16,201 nucleotides of DNA from assembly GCF_030530965.1 (NCBI RefSeq), contig NZ_JAUMTY010000003.1, positions 89,703-105,903 of the forward strand, written 5' to 3'. The DNA is from Corynebacterium sp. (GTDB lineage: Bacteria; Actinomycetota; Actinomycetes; Mycobacteriales; Mycobacteriaceae). The position numbers and the translations under genes are program-made. How positions within the stretch are numbered: position 1 is the stretch's first letter; each line of letters starts with the position of its first letter. The notes under the pieces are model-generated. The model worked only from the letters and a program-made list of their open reading frames with translations. It had not been told where the DNA came from and made no database searches. This document shows positions 7,744-15,792 of this stretch, in pieces.

Positions 7744-10230
7744 TTAGTACCGGTCGTCGCGACCGCGCCCACGGAATCCACGGTCGTTAAAACCACGGCC
7801 GCCTCGGCCGTTCCAATCCCGGCCACCACGGTTCCGATCATTGCGGCCCCCGTCACGACGATCATTACGACCACCGTCGCGACGTCGGTCTCCACGATCC
7901 CATGAATCGCGTCCACCGCGACCGCGGTCATCGCGGCCCCGATCGTCACGGCCACGCCCACGGAATCCACGGTCATTAAAACCACGGCCACCATCACGAC
8001 CACGTGAACGACGGTCACCATGACCACGATCATTGAACCGGCCACCGCGTCGATCACCCGACTGGCGATCCCGCTTATGCGCACCCGGCCGACCTGCTGG
8101 CGCACCCGGATCCGGCTCGATTTTAATGAGCTGGCCGGACACCCGCGTGTCCTCCAACGCCTCAAAAACCTCCATCGGCAAATCCGCAGGGAGCTCAACC
8201 AAGGAGTGCTCCGAGAAGATCGAAATCTTACCGAAATCACGGGAGTTGAGGCCGCCCTCATTCGCGATGGCACCCACAATCGCCCCAGGCCGAACCTGCT
8301 GGCGCTTCCCCACGGCGATCTTGTACACAGCCATTTCTTTACCCGTGCGATCAGTGAACCGCGGAGGCTCCTTGCCACTGAAGCGCTCGTTCAAGCTACG
8401 AGTATCGGGCTCGCGGTCATTCCTGCGGCCGCGTCGATCATTGCGACGATCATTACGCCGGATAGTGTCTTCCTTTAACAGGAATTCATCGCCCGATTGC
8501 GATTGGGTTGCAAGTGCAGCAGCAATGTCTGCCAGCGGTGTTTCGTGTTCTTCGGCGTAGGAGTTGATCAGGCCACGGAACAAATCAACCTGCGGGTCCG
8601 CCAAGGACTCCGTGATCGACTGCGCGAACTTGGCCTTGCGGGTCTCATTGACCTCATCAACCGTCGGCAATTGCATTTCCTCGATCGAGGACTTGGTCGC
8701 ACGCTCGATGGACCGCAGCAAACGCCGCTCACGCGGGGTCACGAACAATATCGCCTCGCCGGAACGGCCCGCACGGCCGGTACGTCCAATACGGTGCACA
8801 TAGGACTCCGTATCGTGCGGAATGTCATAGTTGACGACGTGGGAAATGCGCTCCACATCCAGGCCACGAGCGGCCACATCCGTCGCCACCAAAATGTCCA
8901 GGCGACCATCGCGCAATTGATCGACGGTCCGCTCACGCTGATTCTGCGCCATGTCACCATTAATCGCGGCGGCAGAGAACCCGCGAGCACGAAGCTTCTC
9001 CGCGAGCTCCTCAGTGTTCTGCTTCGTCCGAGCGAACATGATCATCGCGTCGAACTCGGTGACCTCGAGGATACGAGTCAACGCGTCCAGCTTGTAGTGG
9101 TGGTTGACCAGCAGATACTGCTGATGGATGTTGTCCGCCGTGCGCTGCTGCGACTTAATCGTGACTTCACGCGGATCCTCCAGGTACTGCTTTGACAACC
9201 GACGGATCGACGCCGGCATCGTCGCAGAGAACAACGCCGTCTGCTTATGTTCCGGAGTGTCGGCGAGAATACGCTCAACGTCCTCCTGGAAACCCATGTT
9301 GAGCATCTCATCCGCCTCATCCAAGACGAGGTATTTGAGCTCAGAAAGATCCAGGCTGCCGCGTTCCAAGTGATCAATCACGCGACCGGGCGTACCCACC
9401 ACAATGTGGGCTCCACGCCGCAAGCCCGACAACTGGATGCCGTACGACTGGCCACCATAAATCGGGAGGACATGAACGCCACCCAAATGGTCAGCGAACT
9501 CCTGGAACGCATCCGCCACCTGCAGCGCGAGCTCACGCGTCGGCGACAACACCAATGCCTGGGGCTTCTTCTGCGACCTATCCAACCGCGACAAGATCGG
9601 CAGCGCGAAAGCAGCGGTCTTACCGGTACCGGTCTGAGCTAAGCCGACAACATCACGCCCCTGAGCGAGGATCGGAATCGTGGCCGCCTGAATCGGCGAC
9701 GGGGTCTCAAATCCGACCTTTTTCACAGCACGGACGACGTCATCGCTCAAGTCCAGGTCGTCGAAAGACGGGCCCTCGTCCTCGTCATCATCGGTGTCCG
9801 TTGATGCCTCTTTGTCCGACGATTCCTTGCCAGACGCATCGTCGTCGGAGTTTTCTTTGTCCGACGTTTCTTTGGCCGGCGCATCCTGATCGGACGTGCT
9901 CTCCTGCTCAGGCGCATCCTCCGCACGGGTTTCGTCACCGCCGTTTTCAGTCGAAGCGGTGTGCGCCTCATCTGCGCTATCTGCCACGTCTGAGCTCGTC
10001 GTCGGCTCAGACTTATCCCTCGAATCATCCACCGAATCAGCGGAGATCACGTCGTCCAACGTCAACGCATCATCCTCAGCGCCGCGTTGCTCGTCCACAT
10101 TCTCATTCACACTCATGTCAGTGCCCTGCGTCGGGCCTTCACTCTCATTTCCCATTGCGGAGCTTGCGCTCTCGCCTCCCTTAACGGAGTTTGTCTCAAA
10201 GTCGGTCGGGGTGGTGGGCTCGTCAGCCAT
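7744..10230 (-). CDS. deaD: DEAD-box ATP-dependent RNA helicase DeaD/CsdA
   Basis: An 828-residue RNA helicase that unwinds short RNA duplexes in ribosome assembly, mRNA decay and cold adaptation. Order of parts: acidic Ser/Asp/Glu-rich extension 1-152; Q motif around F156-Q181; motif I AQTGTGKT 198-205; PTRELALQ 230-237; TPGR 280-283; DEAD 304-307; SAT 335-337; ATDVAARGLD 449-458; HRIGRTGRAGR 479-489; DbpA-type RNA-binding domain ~634-706; Arg/Gly/Asp-rich tail 715-828. The tail holds two copies of RGFNDRGFRGRGRDDR (749-764 and 812-827). All catalytic motifs are intact. E. coli DeaD is about 630 residues, so both ends are enlarged. ATG 10230 is used although its ribosome binding site (AGATGGG) is weak and somewhat far; internal ATGs at residues 26 and 39 are alternatives. 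A long untranslated stretch lies upstream. Confidence 0.95.
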   Translation of the reverse strand: MADEPTTPTDFETNSVKGGESASSAMGNESEGPTQGTDMSVNENVDEQRGAEDDALTLDDVISADSVDDSRDKSEPTTSSDVADSADEAHTASTENGGDETRAEDAPEQESTSDQDAPAKETSDKENSDDDASGKESSDKEASTDTDDDEDEGPSFDDLDLSDDVVRAVKKVGFETPSPIQAATIPILAQGRDVVGLAQTGTGKTAAFALPILSRLDRSQKKPQALVLSPTRELALQVADAFQEFADHLGGVHVLPIYGGQSYGIQLSGLRRGAHIVVGTPGRVIDHLERGSLDLSELKYLVLDEADEMLNMGFQEDVERILADTPEHKQTALFSATMPASIRRLSKQYLEDPREVTIKSQQRTADNIHQQYLLVNHHYKLDALTRILEVTEFDAMIMFARTKQNTEELAEKLRARGFSAAAINGDMAQNQRERTVDQLRDGRLDILVATDVAARGLDVERISHVVNYDIPHDTESYVHRIGRTGRAGRSGEAILFVTPRERRLLRSIERATKSSIEEMQLPTVDEVNETRKAKFAQSITESLADPQVDLFRGLINSYAEEHETPLADIAAALATQSQSGDEFLLKEDTIRRNDRRNDRRGRRNDREPDTRSLNERFSGKEPPRFTDRTGKEMAVYKIAVGKRQQVRPGAIVGAIANEGGLNSRDFGKISIFSEHSLVELPADLPMEVFEALEDTRVSGQLIKIEPDPGAPAGRPGAHKRDRQSGDRRGGRFNDRGHGDRRSRGRDGGRGFNDRGFRGRGRDDRGRDDRGRGGRDSWDRGDRRRDGGRNDRRDGGRNDRNRGGRDWNGRGGRGFNDRGFRGRGRDDRY
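7767..7989 (-). repeat. Intragenic DNA repeat in the deaD RGG tail
   Basis: A 34-base segment at 7767-7800 recurs at 7956-7989 with a single difference. The spacing is 189 bp (63 codons), so it stays in frame. It encodes the duplicated GRGFNDRGFRGRG block. Such repeats allow length change of the tail by recombination or slippage. Confidence 0.85.
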
Positions 10231-10797
10231 ATATTTTTACCCATCTATTTTCTGCCCGACATATCCGTTTCAACGCTCACATCCAACGCGCGTAACTTCA
10301 TCGGAGGCCATCACTGGTGAACTCTCAACCGGGCTGGACACTCAACCGCACTTCGTCAACAGCTTTCACACTCGACTTCACCACAGCGCTCTGCCGCGCC
10401 ATTCGCTCGAGAAATCACCCGAGAGCGCAAAAGATCGCAACAGTAGTAAGGGGAAGAAGGTCAGCGTCGACAAGAAGTAGAACGGTGAACACTGGTCAGA
10501 GGTTCACGAGTGAGGACGTAACGGTATTCGTCGGTACTCAACAACGTTTCACATCACAATAGCCACTTATTGGCCACCGGCTGTCTCAACAGCAACGACG
10601 ACAAGCAGCTATCACACTCCCACGGGCGGACCTTGTGAAGCCATCCCGTCGGAACCCAAACGCAGGTAAGGCAGGTGCCTATTCACAAGAATGGTGGGCT
10701 CCAGCCGGTGCGCTCAGTCCCCAACAGGTTACGCGTCCGGCCAGAAAAAAGCGATTCCACCTGGTGGCGCGCGTGGTGGCTCGGGCGGCTAGGCCCG
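10231..10797. other. 567-bp gene-free region between the permease and deaD
   Basis: No convincing gene is seen on either strand: the open frames here are short and have no family resemblance. Small features seen are two CTCAACCG copies (10324-10331 and 10341-10348), a GTGAAC/GTTCAC inverted repeat (10485-10490 and 10502-10507) and a GGCAGGTGCC palindrome (10670-10679). Part of it probably serves as promoter and leader for deaD, which in E. coli has a very long 5' untranslated region. That role here is inference. Confidence 0.5.
10744..10772 (-). terminator. Possible terminator of the MatC-like permease
   Basis: Reading the minus strand after the permease stop, CCACC-A-GGTGG sits inside GCG...CGC and is followed directly by six T residues (10745-10750 as A on the plus strand). 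The stem is imperfect, since the central loop must open to at least three bases, so the call is tentative. Confidence 0.4.
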
Positions 10798-12054
10798 TTA
10801 AACCACCATCATCGGATAGATCAGCAGCAAGAGCGGGGCGATCACACCCATGGAAATCGCCAAGCTCAGCAGCAAACGGAAGGTCCTGTTCTGCTTCTCC
10901 TCCTGCACCTGGGCAACGACCAAGGTGCCGGCGACGTGCACAGGGTTAACCACCATCAACGCCGCCGGAGCTGCAATCGCGGCAATCACCCACGTCATAT
11001 GCTCATTCCCCGGGAACGACGACATCGCGATCGGCAACGCAAGCCCCAACACGCCCAACGTCGAGGATTCAATATTGCACAACAGGGTGGTCAAGTACAC
11101 GATCGCGGCCAGGAGCAGGGCCGAGCTGCCGATAGACAACATGCCATGCTGGATCGAATCCATCGTGCCAATGTGCTTCATGACGCCCAGGTACGTCAGC
11201 AAACCAGTCAACAGGATGATGGCATTCCACGGCACCGTCTTCAGCAGCGCCTTCTCCGGCGGGTTAAAGACCAGCTGCAAAATGACGACCATCGCCATCG
11301 CGGTCAATCCGACATCCCAACCGAAGGCAATCACGCAGACCACAAACATGATCAAGGCGAGGCCCGAGCACATTGCATAAACAGGCCGCTCCACGGCGTC
11401 GTCGGCCGCGCCTTCGACGACCTGTTCAGGCTTCATATTCGCACGGGCACGGCCCCACTTCGTCGCGGTGAAAATAACCTGCAGCACGGCCACGGCAACC
11501 ACCGCCGTCACCATCGCGACGGCCCAGACGCCCCACTTGGAATAGGACACATTGTGATCCGCAGCGATCGAACTAATCAGAGCACCGACGGGGTTCAAAG
11601 GCGACGGGCCAGCCATATTCGCCCCGATAATCACAGCAAGCTCGTTAATGAAGAACATGTGGCGCGTTCGCGACGACACATAGGCCACCATCGGCACCAA
11701 TAGCGCAATCGGCGCGGTAGCAAAAGCGCCCGCCGTCGATAATGCAGCGCCCAAAATGAACACTGCCCAAGGCAAAACGTAAACCCGGTCCCCTACGACG
11801 TCGAAAATTTTGACTATCAACCACGTCAAGGCACCCGACTGTTTCATATGGGCAAAGAGCAGTGATACGCCGGCAATCAAGACCACCAGTTTGCCGTCGA
11901 AGAACTCGAAAACTTGCTTGGCGTCGACCCCCGCAATCACGGCGAGAGGAAGTGTGGCGGCAAGGGCCAAGATACCGATATTCAGCTTCTTACTGATGGC
12001 CAGTAAGAACACAAGAACCAGGAGTATCAACGAAAGTAGCTGGTCAAAGGGCAT
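10798..12054 (-). CDS. Ion-transporter-superfamily permease (MatC/SLC13-like), probable organic-anion carrier
   Basis: A 418-residue, very hydrophobic protein with about 10-11 membrane segments. It shows two signature loops of the ion transporter superfamily: GANMAGPSPLNPVGAL at about 144-159 and NPVHVAGTL at about 370-378, each after a hydrophobic segment and each likely a re-entrant substrate site; STAGAFATAP (106-115) and CNIESSTLG (326-334) are matching elements. The N-terminal half resembles the MatC dicarboxylate carrier family, so malonate or another dicarboxylate is a possible substrate. Other members of this superfamily carry citrate, sulfate or arsenite, so the substrate is open. 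The start ATG 12054 has GGAAGG eight bases upstream. It is divergent from the lipoprotein gene, with 190 bp between. No metabolic gene nearby hints at a substrate. Confidence 0.78.
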   Translation of the reverse strand: MPFDQLLSLILLVLVFLLAISKKLNIGILALAATLPLAVIAGVDAKQVFEFFDGKLVVLIAGVSLLFAHMKQSGALTWLIVKIFDVVGDRVYVLPWAVFILGAALSTAGAFATAPIALLVPMVAYVSSRTRHMFFINELAVIIGANMAGPSPLNPVGALISSIAADHNVSYSKWGVWAVAMVTAVVAVAVLQVIFTATKWGRARANMKPEQVVEGAADDAVERPVYAMCSGLALIMFVVCVIAFGWDVGLTAMAMVVILQLVFNPPEKALLKTVPWNAIILLTGLLTYLGVMKHIGTMDSIQHGMLSIGSSALLLAAIVYLTTLLCNIESSTLGVLGLALPIAMSSFPGNEHMTWVIAAIAAPAALMVVNPVHVAGTLVVAQVQEEKQNRTFRLLLSLAISMGVIAPLLLLIYPMMVV

Positions 12055-12155
12055 GAGCGATACCTTCCATCCGTGCGCTCCAAGTCAGGGGTGAGCGGGT
12101 ATCACAGACGTGCCACTGAAACCAGTAACTGTAAGCGCGGACTTCGGGGCATCCT

Positions 12156-12172
12156 CCGTGAACTTCCCACGG
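12156..12172. promoter_or_regulatory. Small inverted repeat in the divergent permease/lipoprotein gap
   Basis: CCGTG-AACTTCC-CACGG is a 5-bp-arm inverted repeat midway between the two divergent starts. It could be an operator, but arms this short occur often by chance. Confidence 0.2.
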
Positions 12173-12244
12173 CTCTCTTGTAACGGTACGCTCGAGTGGG
12201 TGCGATCCATTAAATCCGACCCCATCACAGCAACAGATACCACC

Positions 12245-12970
12245 ATGTCAACTGGCCAACAGGCCCCCATTCGAGGGCGTAATTACCGACGCACGTCGCT
12301 GAAAGTACTTGCCGCAGGCGGCTGTGCCATCGCTCTGTGTGGTGTCGTCACCGGATGTTCCTCGAACTCGGACGACGACAACTCCACCAGTGTTGTCACG
12401 TCGACGTCGACCAGGACTGCTGCCCCGTCGGCACAAAAGAGCCCTGCTCCGTCAGAGGACAATGGCGAGGGCCCCTCGATCCCGCCGAGCTCTGCTGCAG
12501 ATCCATCTGGCGCTAACAACAGTGGTGCTGCGAACGACAATGCGCTGCTTAATGCTGTCGTGGGGTCTGACAAGAAGAACACCGACGTTAAAGACGTCCG
12601 TGGAGCGGGAACAACCAAAGAGTTGGGCGAGCCAGCCTTGGCTAGCGGTATGCCGTTCTATCCCCCGGGCGTGCAATTTACGCGCAATGGCAAAACGATG
12701 ACTGTCTGTAGTCGTGGAAATGACGCGGCGATTAAGAAAGGTATCGAGCAGGTCGCAGCGGTGGAAGGCACAACTTGCGAGTTTGCTAGTGCTGCTGCAG
12801 GCGAAGCTTTTAACAAGGTGACCGGGTCCAAGAAGCTGAGCCAGATGACGCCCTTGTCGTTTACCGCAACATCCCCGGTAACCAATGAAAAGATCACTCT
12901 TAAGTGCGAAAGCCAGGCGGATGTTACCGCTTGCGAAAGCAAGAGCGGCGCATCGGTCTTGATGTGGTAG
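12245..12970 (+). CDS. Putative lipoprotein with a Ser/Thr/Pro-rich linker and a four-Cys C-terminal domain
   Basis: A 241-residue exported protein using ATG 12245. Residues 1-37 form a type II signal peptide: a basic n-region (RGRNYRRTSLK), a hydrophobic core and the lipobox VVTGC with C38 as the lipidated cysteine. A disordered Ser/Thr/Pro/Asp-rich linker (~39-100) should span the cell wall. The C-terminal ~105 residues contain four cysteines, C155, C178, C221 and C230, which may form two disulfides outside the cell, and end in SVLMW. I do not recognise the domain. A further 45 in-frame codons lie upstream, but they would bury the signal peptide. No clear ribosome binding site precedes ATG 12245, so translation may be leaderless, which is common in actinobacteria. 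The gene is divergent from the permease and convergent with the next gene. Confidence 0.82.
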   Translation: MSTGQQAPIRGRNYRRTSLKVLAAGGCAIALCGVVTGCSSNSDDDNSTSVVTSTSTRTAAPSAQKSPAPSEDNGEGPSIPPSSAADPSGANNSGAANDNALLNAVVGSDKKNTDVKDVRGAGTTKELGEPALASGMPFYPPGVQFTRNGKTMTVCSRGNDAAIKKGIEQVAAVEGTTCEFASAAAGEAFNKVTGSKKLSQMTPLSFTATSPVTNEKITLKCESQADVTACESKSGASVLMW

Positions 12971-13033
12971 CGGTGGTGCGGGTGCCGTGGTGCTGTATCC
13001 GTACCGCGCGTGCCGTAGCGCTCTAGCCAGCGC

Positions 13034-13801
13034 TTACGCTTCGTTCACCCACGGATCACGCGCACTGCCTCCCCATGGATCGTTGGCTGAGTTGATGAGC
13101 TCAGCCTCCCAATTCTCCGCTTGGTCTACAGCGACGCTGAGCACGTTAAACACCGTGTCATAGTCTTTGAACACCCCCAGATCCATGACTTCCACAGCGA
13201 CGTCATCGTCACGGAAATCGCCGTCGTTCTCGGATGCATCTGGGTCGGCTGTGTCTAGGTCGTCGGTGTCATCAGGTTCATCCGCGTCGTCGACATCATC
13301 GGATTCGTCGGAGTCATCTGCGTCGTCGGGGTCGTCGGGGTCGATATAGGTCACAAATGCCACACTGACGGACGGGGACGACGAATCCACCGTCGTCACC
13401 ACTTCCAGGGACGACGACTCCCCCACATCCGCGGATAGCAGCGTCGGGTCCTCGTCATCTTGTTCAAAGTCCAAATCCGCAATACGCGCATCTGATCCGT
13501 CGAGAAGATCTCGGATAATCGTCACCGCTTGGTCCGTCGCAACGTGGAAATTGACCGTATCGACGGCATCCTCGACAGTGAATATCGCTGTGACCAGCAT
13601 GGCGTCGTCATCGGATACATCGTCGCCCGGCGCGGTATTAGCGACGGCCACGTACACATTGGCTGCCGGAATGTCTGAATTGATCTCTTCGCAACGGAGA
13701 TCCACGTCCGGCGAGATGGGGACATACAGGGCCTCGCCCGATATACGGGATTCGATCCCTTCCCGGTCGAGAGCCGCCGCGATCAATTCTAGGAAATTCA
13801 T
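13034..13801 (-). CDS. Asp-rich protein of unknown function
   Basis: A 255-residue, strongly acidic protein I do not recognise. The N-terminal ~115 residues look globular, with alternating helix and strand (FLELIAAALDREGIESRI, then AMLVTAIFTVED and QAVTIIRDLLD), a pattern reminiscent of YbjN-like folds but not enough to assign. Residues 153-200 are a low-complexity Asp-rich segment built from D/A/S/E/P. A short structured end (201-232) and two DPW motifs near the C-terminus (241-243 and 249-251) follow. There is no signal peptide or membrane segment, so it is probably cytoplasmic. ATG 13801 has GGAGG three bases upstream. A candidate promoter lies at 13854-13882. The gene stands alone and converges with the lipoprotein gene. 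The Asp tract may bind cations or basic proteins; that is speculation. Confidence 0.75.
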   Translation of the reverse strand: MNFLELIAAALDREGIESRISGEALYVPISPDVDLRCEEINSDIPAANVYVAVANTAPGDDVSDDDAMLVTAIFTVEDAVDTVNFHVATDQAVTIIRDLLDGSDARIADLDFEQDDEDPTLLSADVGESSSLEVVTTVDSSSPSVSVAFVTYIDPDDPDDADDSDESDDVDDADEPDDTDDLDTADPDASENDGDFRDDDVAVEVMDLGVFKDYDTVFNVLSVAVDQAENWEAELINSANDPWGGSARDPWVNEA

Positions 13802-13853
13802 GTCCCTCCACTACCTTTCCAACGCCGGCCGAACCGCGATAGGCGTTGCCACG

Positions 13854-13882
13854 AGTGTACGCCGAGCCCGAGCCTTTCTACA
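13854..13882 (-). promoter_or_regulatory. Candidate promoter of the Asp-rich protein gene
   Basis: On the minus strand TGTAGA (13882-13877) is followed, after exactly 17 bases, by TACACT (13859-13854), which fits the actinobacterial TAnAnT -10 pattern. The expected start of transcription would leave a leader of roughly 45 bases before ATG 13801. The -35 match is weak. Confidence 0.4.
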
Positions 13883-14000
13883 GGCCATAAGGATAGGGTG
13901 AGCTAAAAGTTAGATGGCTGCGGGAGCTGGGTTTCGCGTGGCGGGTTCCGGCGGGTGGCGGATTGTCGCGTGACGGGTGATTCCACGCAGGGCCCGGCAT

Positions 14001-14855
14001 CTATAACTCAAGAAGGTTCCGCCGAGATTTTTTATCTCGACGCGGACAGTTCGTGCACATATCCGCCATCGGCGAGCGATACATCATGCAGCACGATGAT
14101 CTCACGACGACGACACGCTCCTCACCCATCGCGTCGGTAATCCACTGGGAACGGAATGGCGGCACCCGGGCGCCCCATGTCGCCGCTTCGTCGCGGAACG
14201 CGTCCTCACACGTTGCCGCGCACTCTTCCCCTTCCTCTGGCGCGAAATCGTCGTTGCCTGCTTCCGTGGCGGCACTTCCTAAAGCGTCGACGGCGATGGC
14301 CCGGAGTGGGGCCGGCGAGACCGAGGTCACATCAGCGAGGGATTCGATGACGGGGCGGATCGTGTCGGCAAAAATAGCGCCAAATTGATCACGCGTTGTG
14401 GTTGCCCGGGGATGGAAGCTCCACCACATGCCTTCTCTATGCTGGAGAATTCCGTCGTCGATGTTCGGGCTGGGGCACACCGATTCCTGCACCGTGAGCC
14501 ACAGCGAAGGGGCGACGAGGGTGTTGCAGAAGCTGTAGAGCCACAGGTGGGCCGCGTTTTTTTCGGACTCTAGCTGGAATTGGCGCTGTGCTGCGGCAAC
14601 ATTGCGGCTCATCACGCTGGGGTCTACGAGGTCAGAAAGGGTCCACGTCGCTCCGGCACTCTCCTGCTCGGGAGTCTGGTCAAAGCCCTGCTCAGACGTC
14701 GGACCGATGGGGTGACGATTTTCATTACTCGACAGGGCACCCTCATCCGGTCTACTATGAAAACCGTTGGGTGATACGCCACCTATTTCAGGTGCGAATC
14801 GCGGCTGGCGGGATATGAGCCGAGCGAAAGCCCGGTCTAGTGAATCAGTACCCAT
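14001..14855 (-). CDS. FhuF-like (2Fe-2S) protein, probable ferric-siderophore reductase
   Basis: A 284-residue protein ending with the FhuF-type iron-sulfur motif C255-C256-x10-C267-x2-C270, in the context RSSCCMMYRSPMADMCTNCPRR. In E. coli FhuF the same CC-x10-C-x2-C cysteines hold a 2Fe-2S cluster and the protein reduces ferric iron from hydroxamate siderophores in the cytoplasm. The middle (LWLYSFCNTLVAPSLWLTVQES, ~104-125) also fits the FhuF family. Family members are usually about 230-270 residues; the extra length is a polar, poorly conserved N-terminal stretch (~20-75). An in-frame GTG at 14885 would add 10 residues. ATG 14855 is preferred, with GGGAGG 11 bases upstream, somewhat far. 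No siderophore uptake genes and no obvious DtxR/IdeR box are seen nearby, so the substrate is inferred. Confidence 0.82.
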   Translation of the reverse strand: MGTDSLDRAFARLISRQPRFAPEIGGVSPNGFHSRPDEGALSSNENRHPIGPTSEQGFDQTPEQESAGATWTLSDLVDPSVMSRNVAAAQRQFQLESEKNAAHLWLYSFCNTLVAPSLWLTVQESVCPSPNIDDGILQHREGMWWSFHPRATTTRDQFGAIFADTIRPVIESLADVTSVSPAPLRAIAVDALGSAATEAGNDDFAPEEGEECAATCEDAFRDEAATWGARVPPFRSQWITDAMGEERVVVVRSSCCMMYRSPMADMCTNCPRRDKKSRRNLLEL

Positions 14856-15250
14856 TCCACAATCCGCCTCCCACTGTGAGAACACTCCGAAACACGCTGG
14901 ATAACGCTACCAACTGTTTCTGCGAGGCATCTTCCACAGTACCAATACATATTTGCTCCCACAGCAGTATTCATTTTCCATCCGGATGTCCGGCGCCATG
15001 GACCGCGCCTGAGTGGTACACAGGTGTCCGTTAGGGCCTCTGATACAGGAAAATCCAAAATTTATATATTTAGATGTAACGCTCACATATGAATTTCACT
15101 AAATATTAAGTGGGTGCACCACAGTATCCCCTCGGACGCTGCCGAGAACCCAACAGATGTAACACGCGTCATTTGCTCACAGACCACATCGTGAGCCAGA
15201 CCACAACCGACTCGCGCCCCCGAGCAAACGACACTAAGGAGAAGAATTAC
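14856..15250. other. 395-bp divergent region between the FhuF-like gene and zur
   Basis: No gene is supported here. The part next to zur (15040-15110) is markedly AT-rich against its GC-rich surroundings and contains an inverted repeat, so it probably carries the zur promoter. The rest shows no clear element; I did not find a match to the DtxR box consensus or to the actinobacterial Zur box. Confidence 0.5.
15066..15106. promoter_or_regulatory. AT-rich inverted repeat upstream of zur
   Basis: ATATTTAG (15066-15073) and CTAAATAT (15099-15106) are perfect 8-bp inverted arms separated by 25 bases. The spacer contains TGAATTTCA (15090-15098), a small palindrome. This is the most AT-rich point in the gap and lies about 145 bp before the zur start. 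It may be a promoter or regulator site. It does not match the known Zur box well. Confidence 0.35.
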
Positions 15251-15673
15251 ATGACTACGACACCACGCCGTAAGACAATCGGCATCCGTTCCACCCGCCA
15301 GAGGGCAGCCGTCGAAGATACCCTCGCTGACCTTCCTCGGTTCGCCTCTGCGGGCGACATTCACCGTCGCATCGTCGACAAGGGTGAGAGCGTCGGGCTT
15401 ACCACTGTGTATAGGACCCTTCAGGCACTTGCCGACGCCGGAGAAGTCGACGTTCTCAATAGCCTTGGTGGCGAGGCGCTGTACCGCAAGTGCAACTCCT
15501 CGACGCACCATCACCACTTGGTATGCACCAACTGCGGAGCCGCCGTAGAGATCGACGGAGGCCCCGTCGAAGAATGGTCGCAGCAGGCTGCCGACGAGCA
15601 CGGCTACGTTCTCACCGGCCACACCGCCGAGGTGTTCGGCCTGTGCCCGCGCTGCCACGGTAAGAAGTCGTAA
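15251..15673 (+). CDS. zur: Zinc uptake regulator Zur (FurB), Fur family
   Basis: A 140-residue Fur-family repressor that binds zinc-loaded to promoters of zinc uptake genes and alternative ribosomal proteins. The N-terminal winged helix has the recognition helix GLTTVYRTLQAL (49-60). Metal sites seen: structural zinc C92-x2-C95 and C132-x2-C135; a regulatory-type site from D67, C81 and the HHHH run (86-89); a third set with E107 and H124. These line up from memory with the three zinc sites of M. tuberculosis FurB, which favours Zur over Fur. The ATG at 15251 has AGGAG nine bases upstream; 47 in-frame codons before it have no family resemblance and were excluded. A smtB/znr-type partner gene, common next to zur in relatives, is not present directly upstream. 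A strong terminator follows. Confidence 0.94.
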   Translation: MTTTPRRKTIGIRSTRQRAAVEDTLADLPRFASAGDIHRRIVDKGESVGLTTVYRTLQALADAGEVDVLNSLGGEALYRKCNSSTHHHHLVCTNCGAAVEIDGGPVEEWSQQAADEHGYVLTGHTAEVFGLCPRCHGKKS

Positions 15674-15722
15674 TACAGGATGACTTGTTGTGCATGAGTG
15701 CACCCAGTGACAGCGGATATTA

Positions 15723-15755
15723 GCCGGCCGGAGATGGGTTCTCCGGCCGGCTTTA
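15723..15755 (+). terminator. Rho-independent terminator of zur
   Basis: A perfect 12-bp GC-rich stem, GCCGGCCGGAGA (15723-15734) with TCTCCGGCCGGC (15740-15751), closes a TGGGT loop and is followed by TTTAT. It lies 49 bases after the zur stop. Confidence 0.88.
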
Positions 15756-15792
15756 TCATTGTGTGCTGCGTTGGTGTGCAGTGCTGGTAGGG

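Noticed and set aside
8497..9195. 232-residue plus-strand frame inside deaD
   Set aside because: Antisense shadow of conserved helicase motifs.
10635..10949. Small basic 104-residue plus-strand frame
   Set aside because: Overlaps the end of the permease antisense, has Arg/Pro/Ala-rich composition typical of spurious frames in GC-rich DNA.
10675..11703. 342-residue open frame on the plus strand
   Set aside because: It lies antisense to the permease, is rich in His, Arg and Gln as expected of a shadow frame of a membrane-protein gene, and resembles no family.
13899..13917. CTAAAAGTTAG palindrome considered as a DtxR/IdeR iron box
   Set aside because: It matches only the outer CTAA/TTAG pieces and lacks the 19-bp DtxR consensus.
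14837..15058. 73-residue minus-strand frame with a CGRC motif upstream of the FhuF-like gene
   Set aside because: TTG start, overlaps the start of the FhuF-like gene in another frame, and has no family resemblance.
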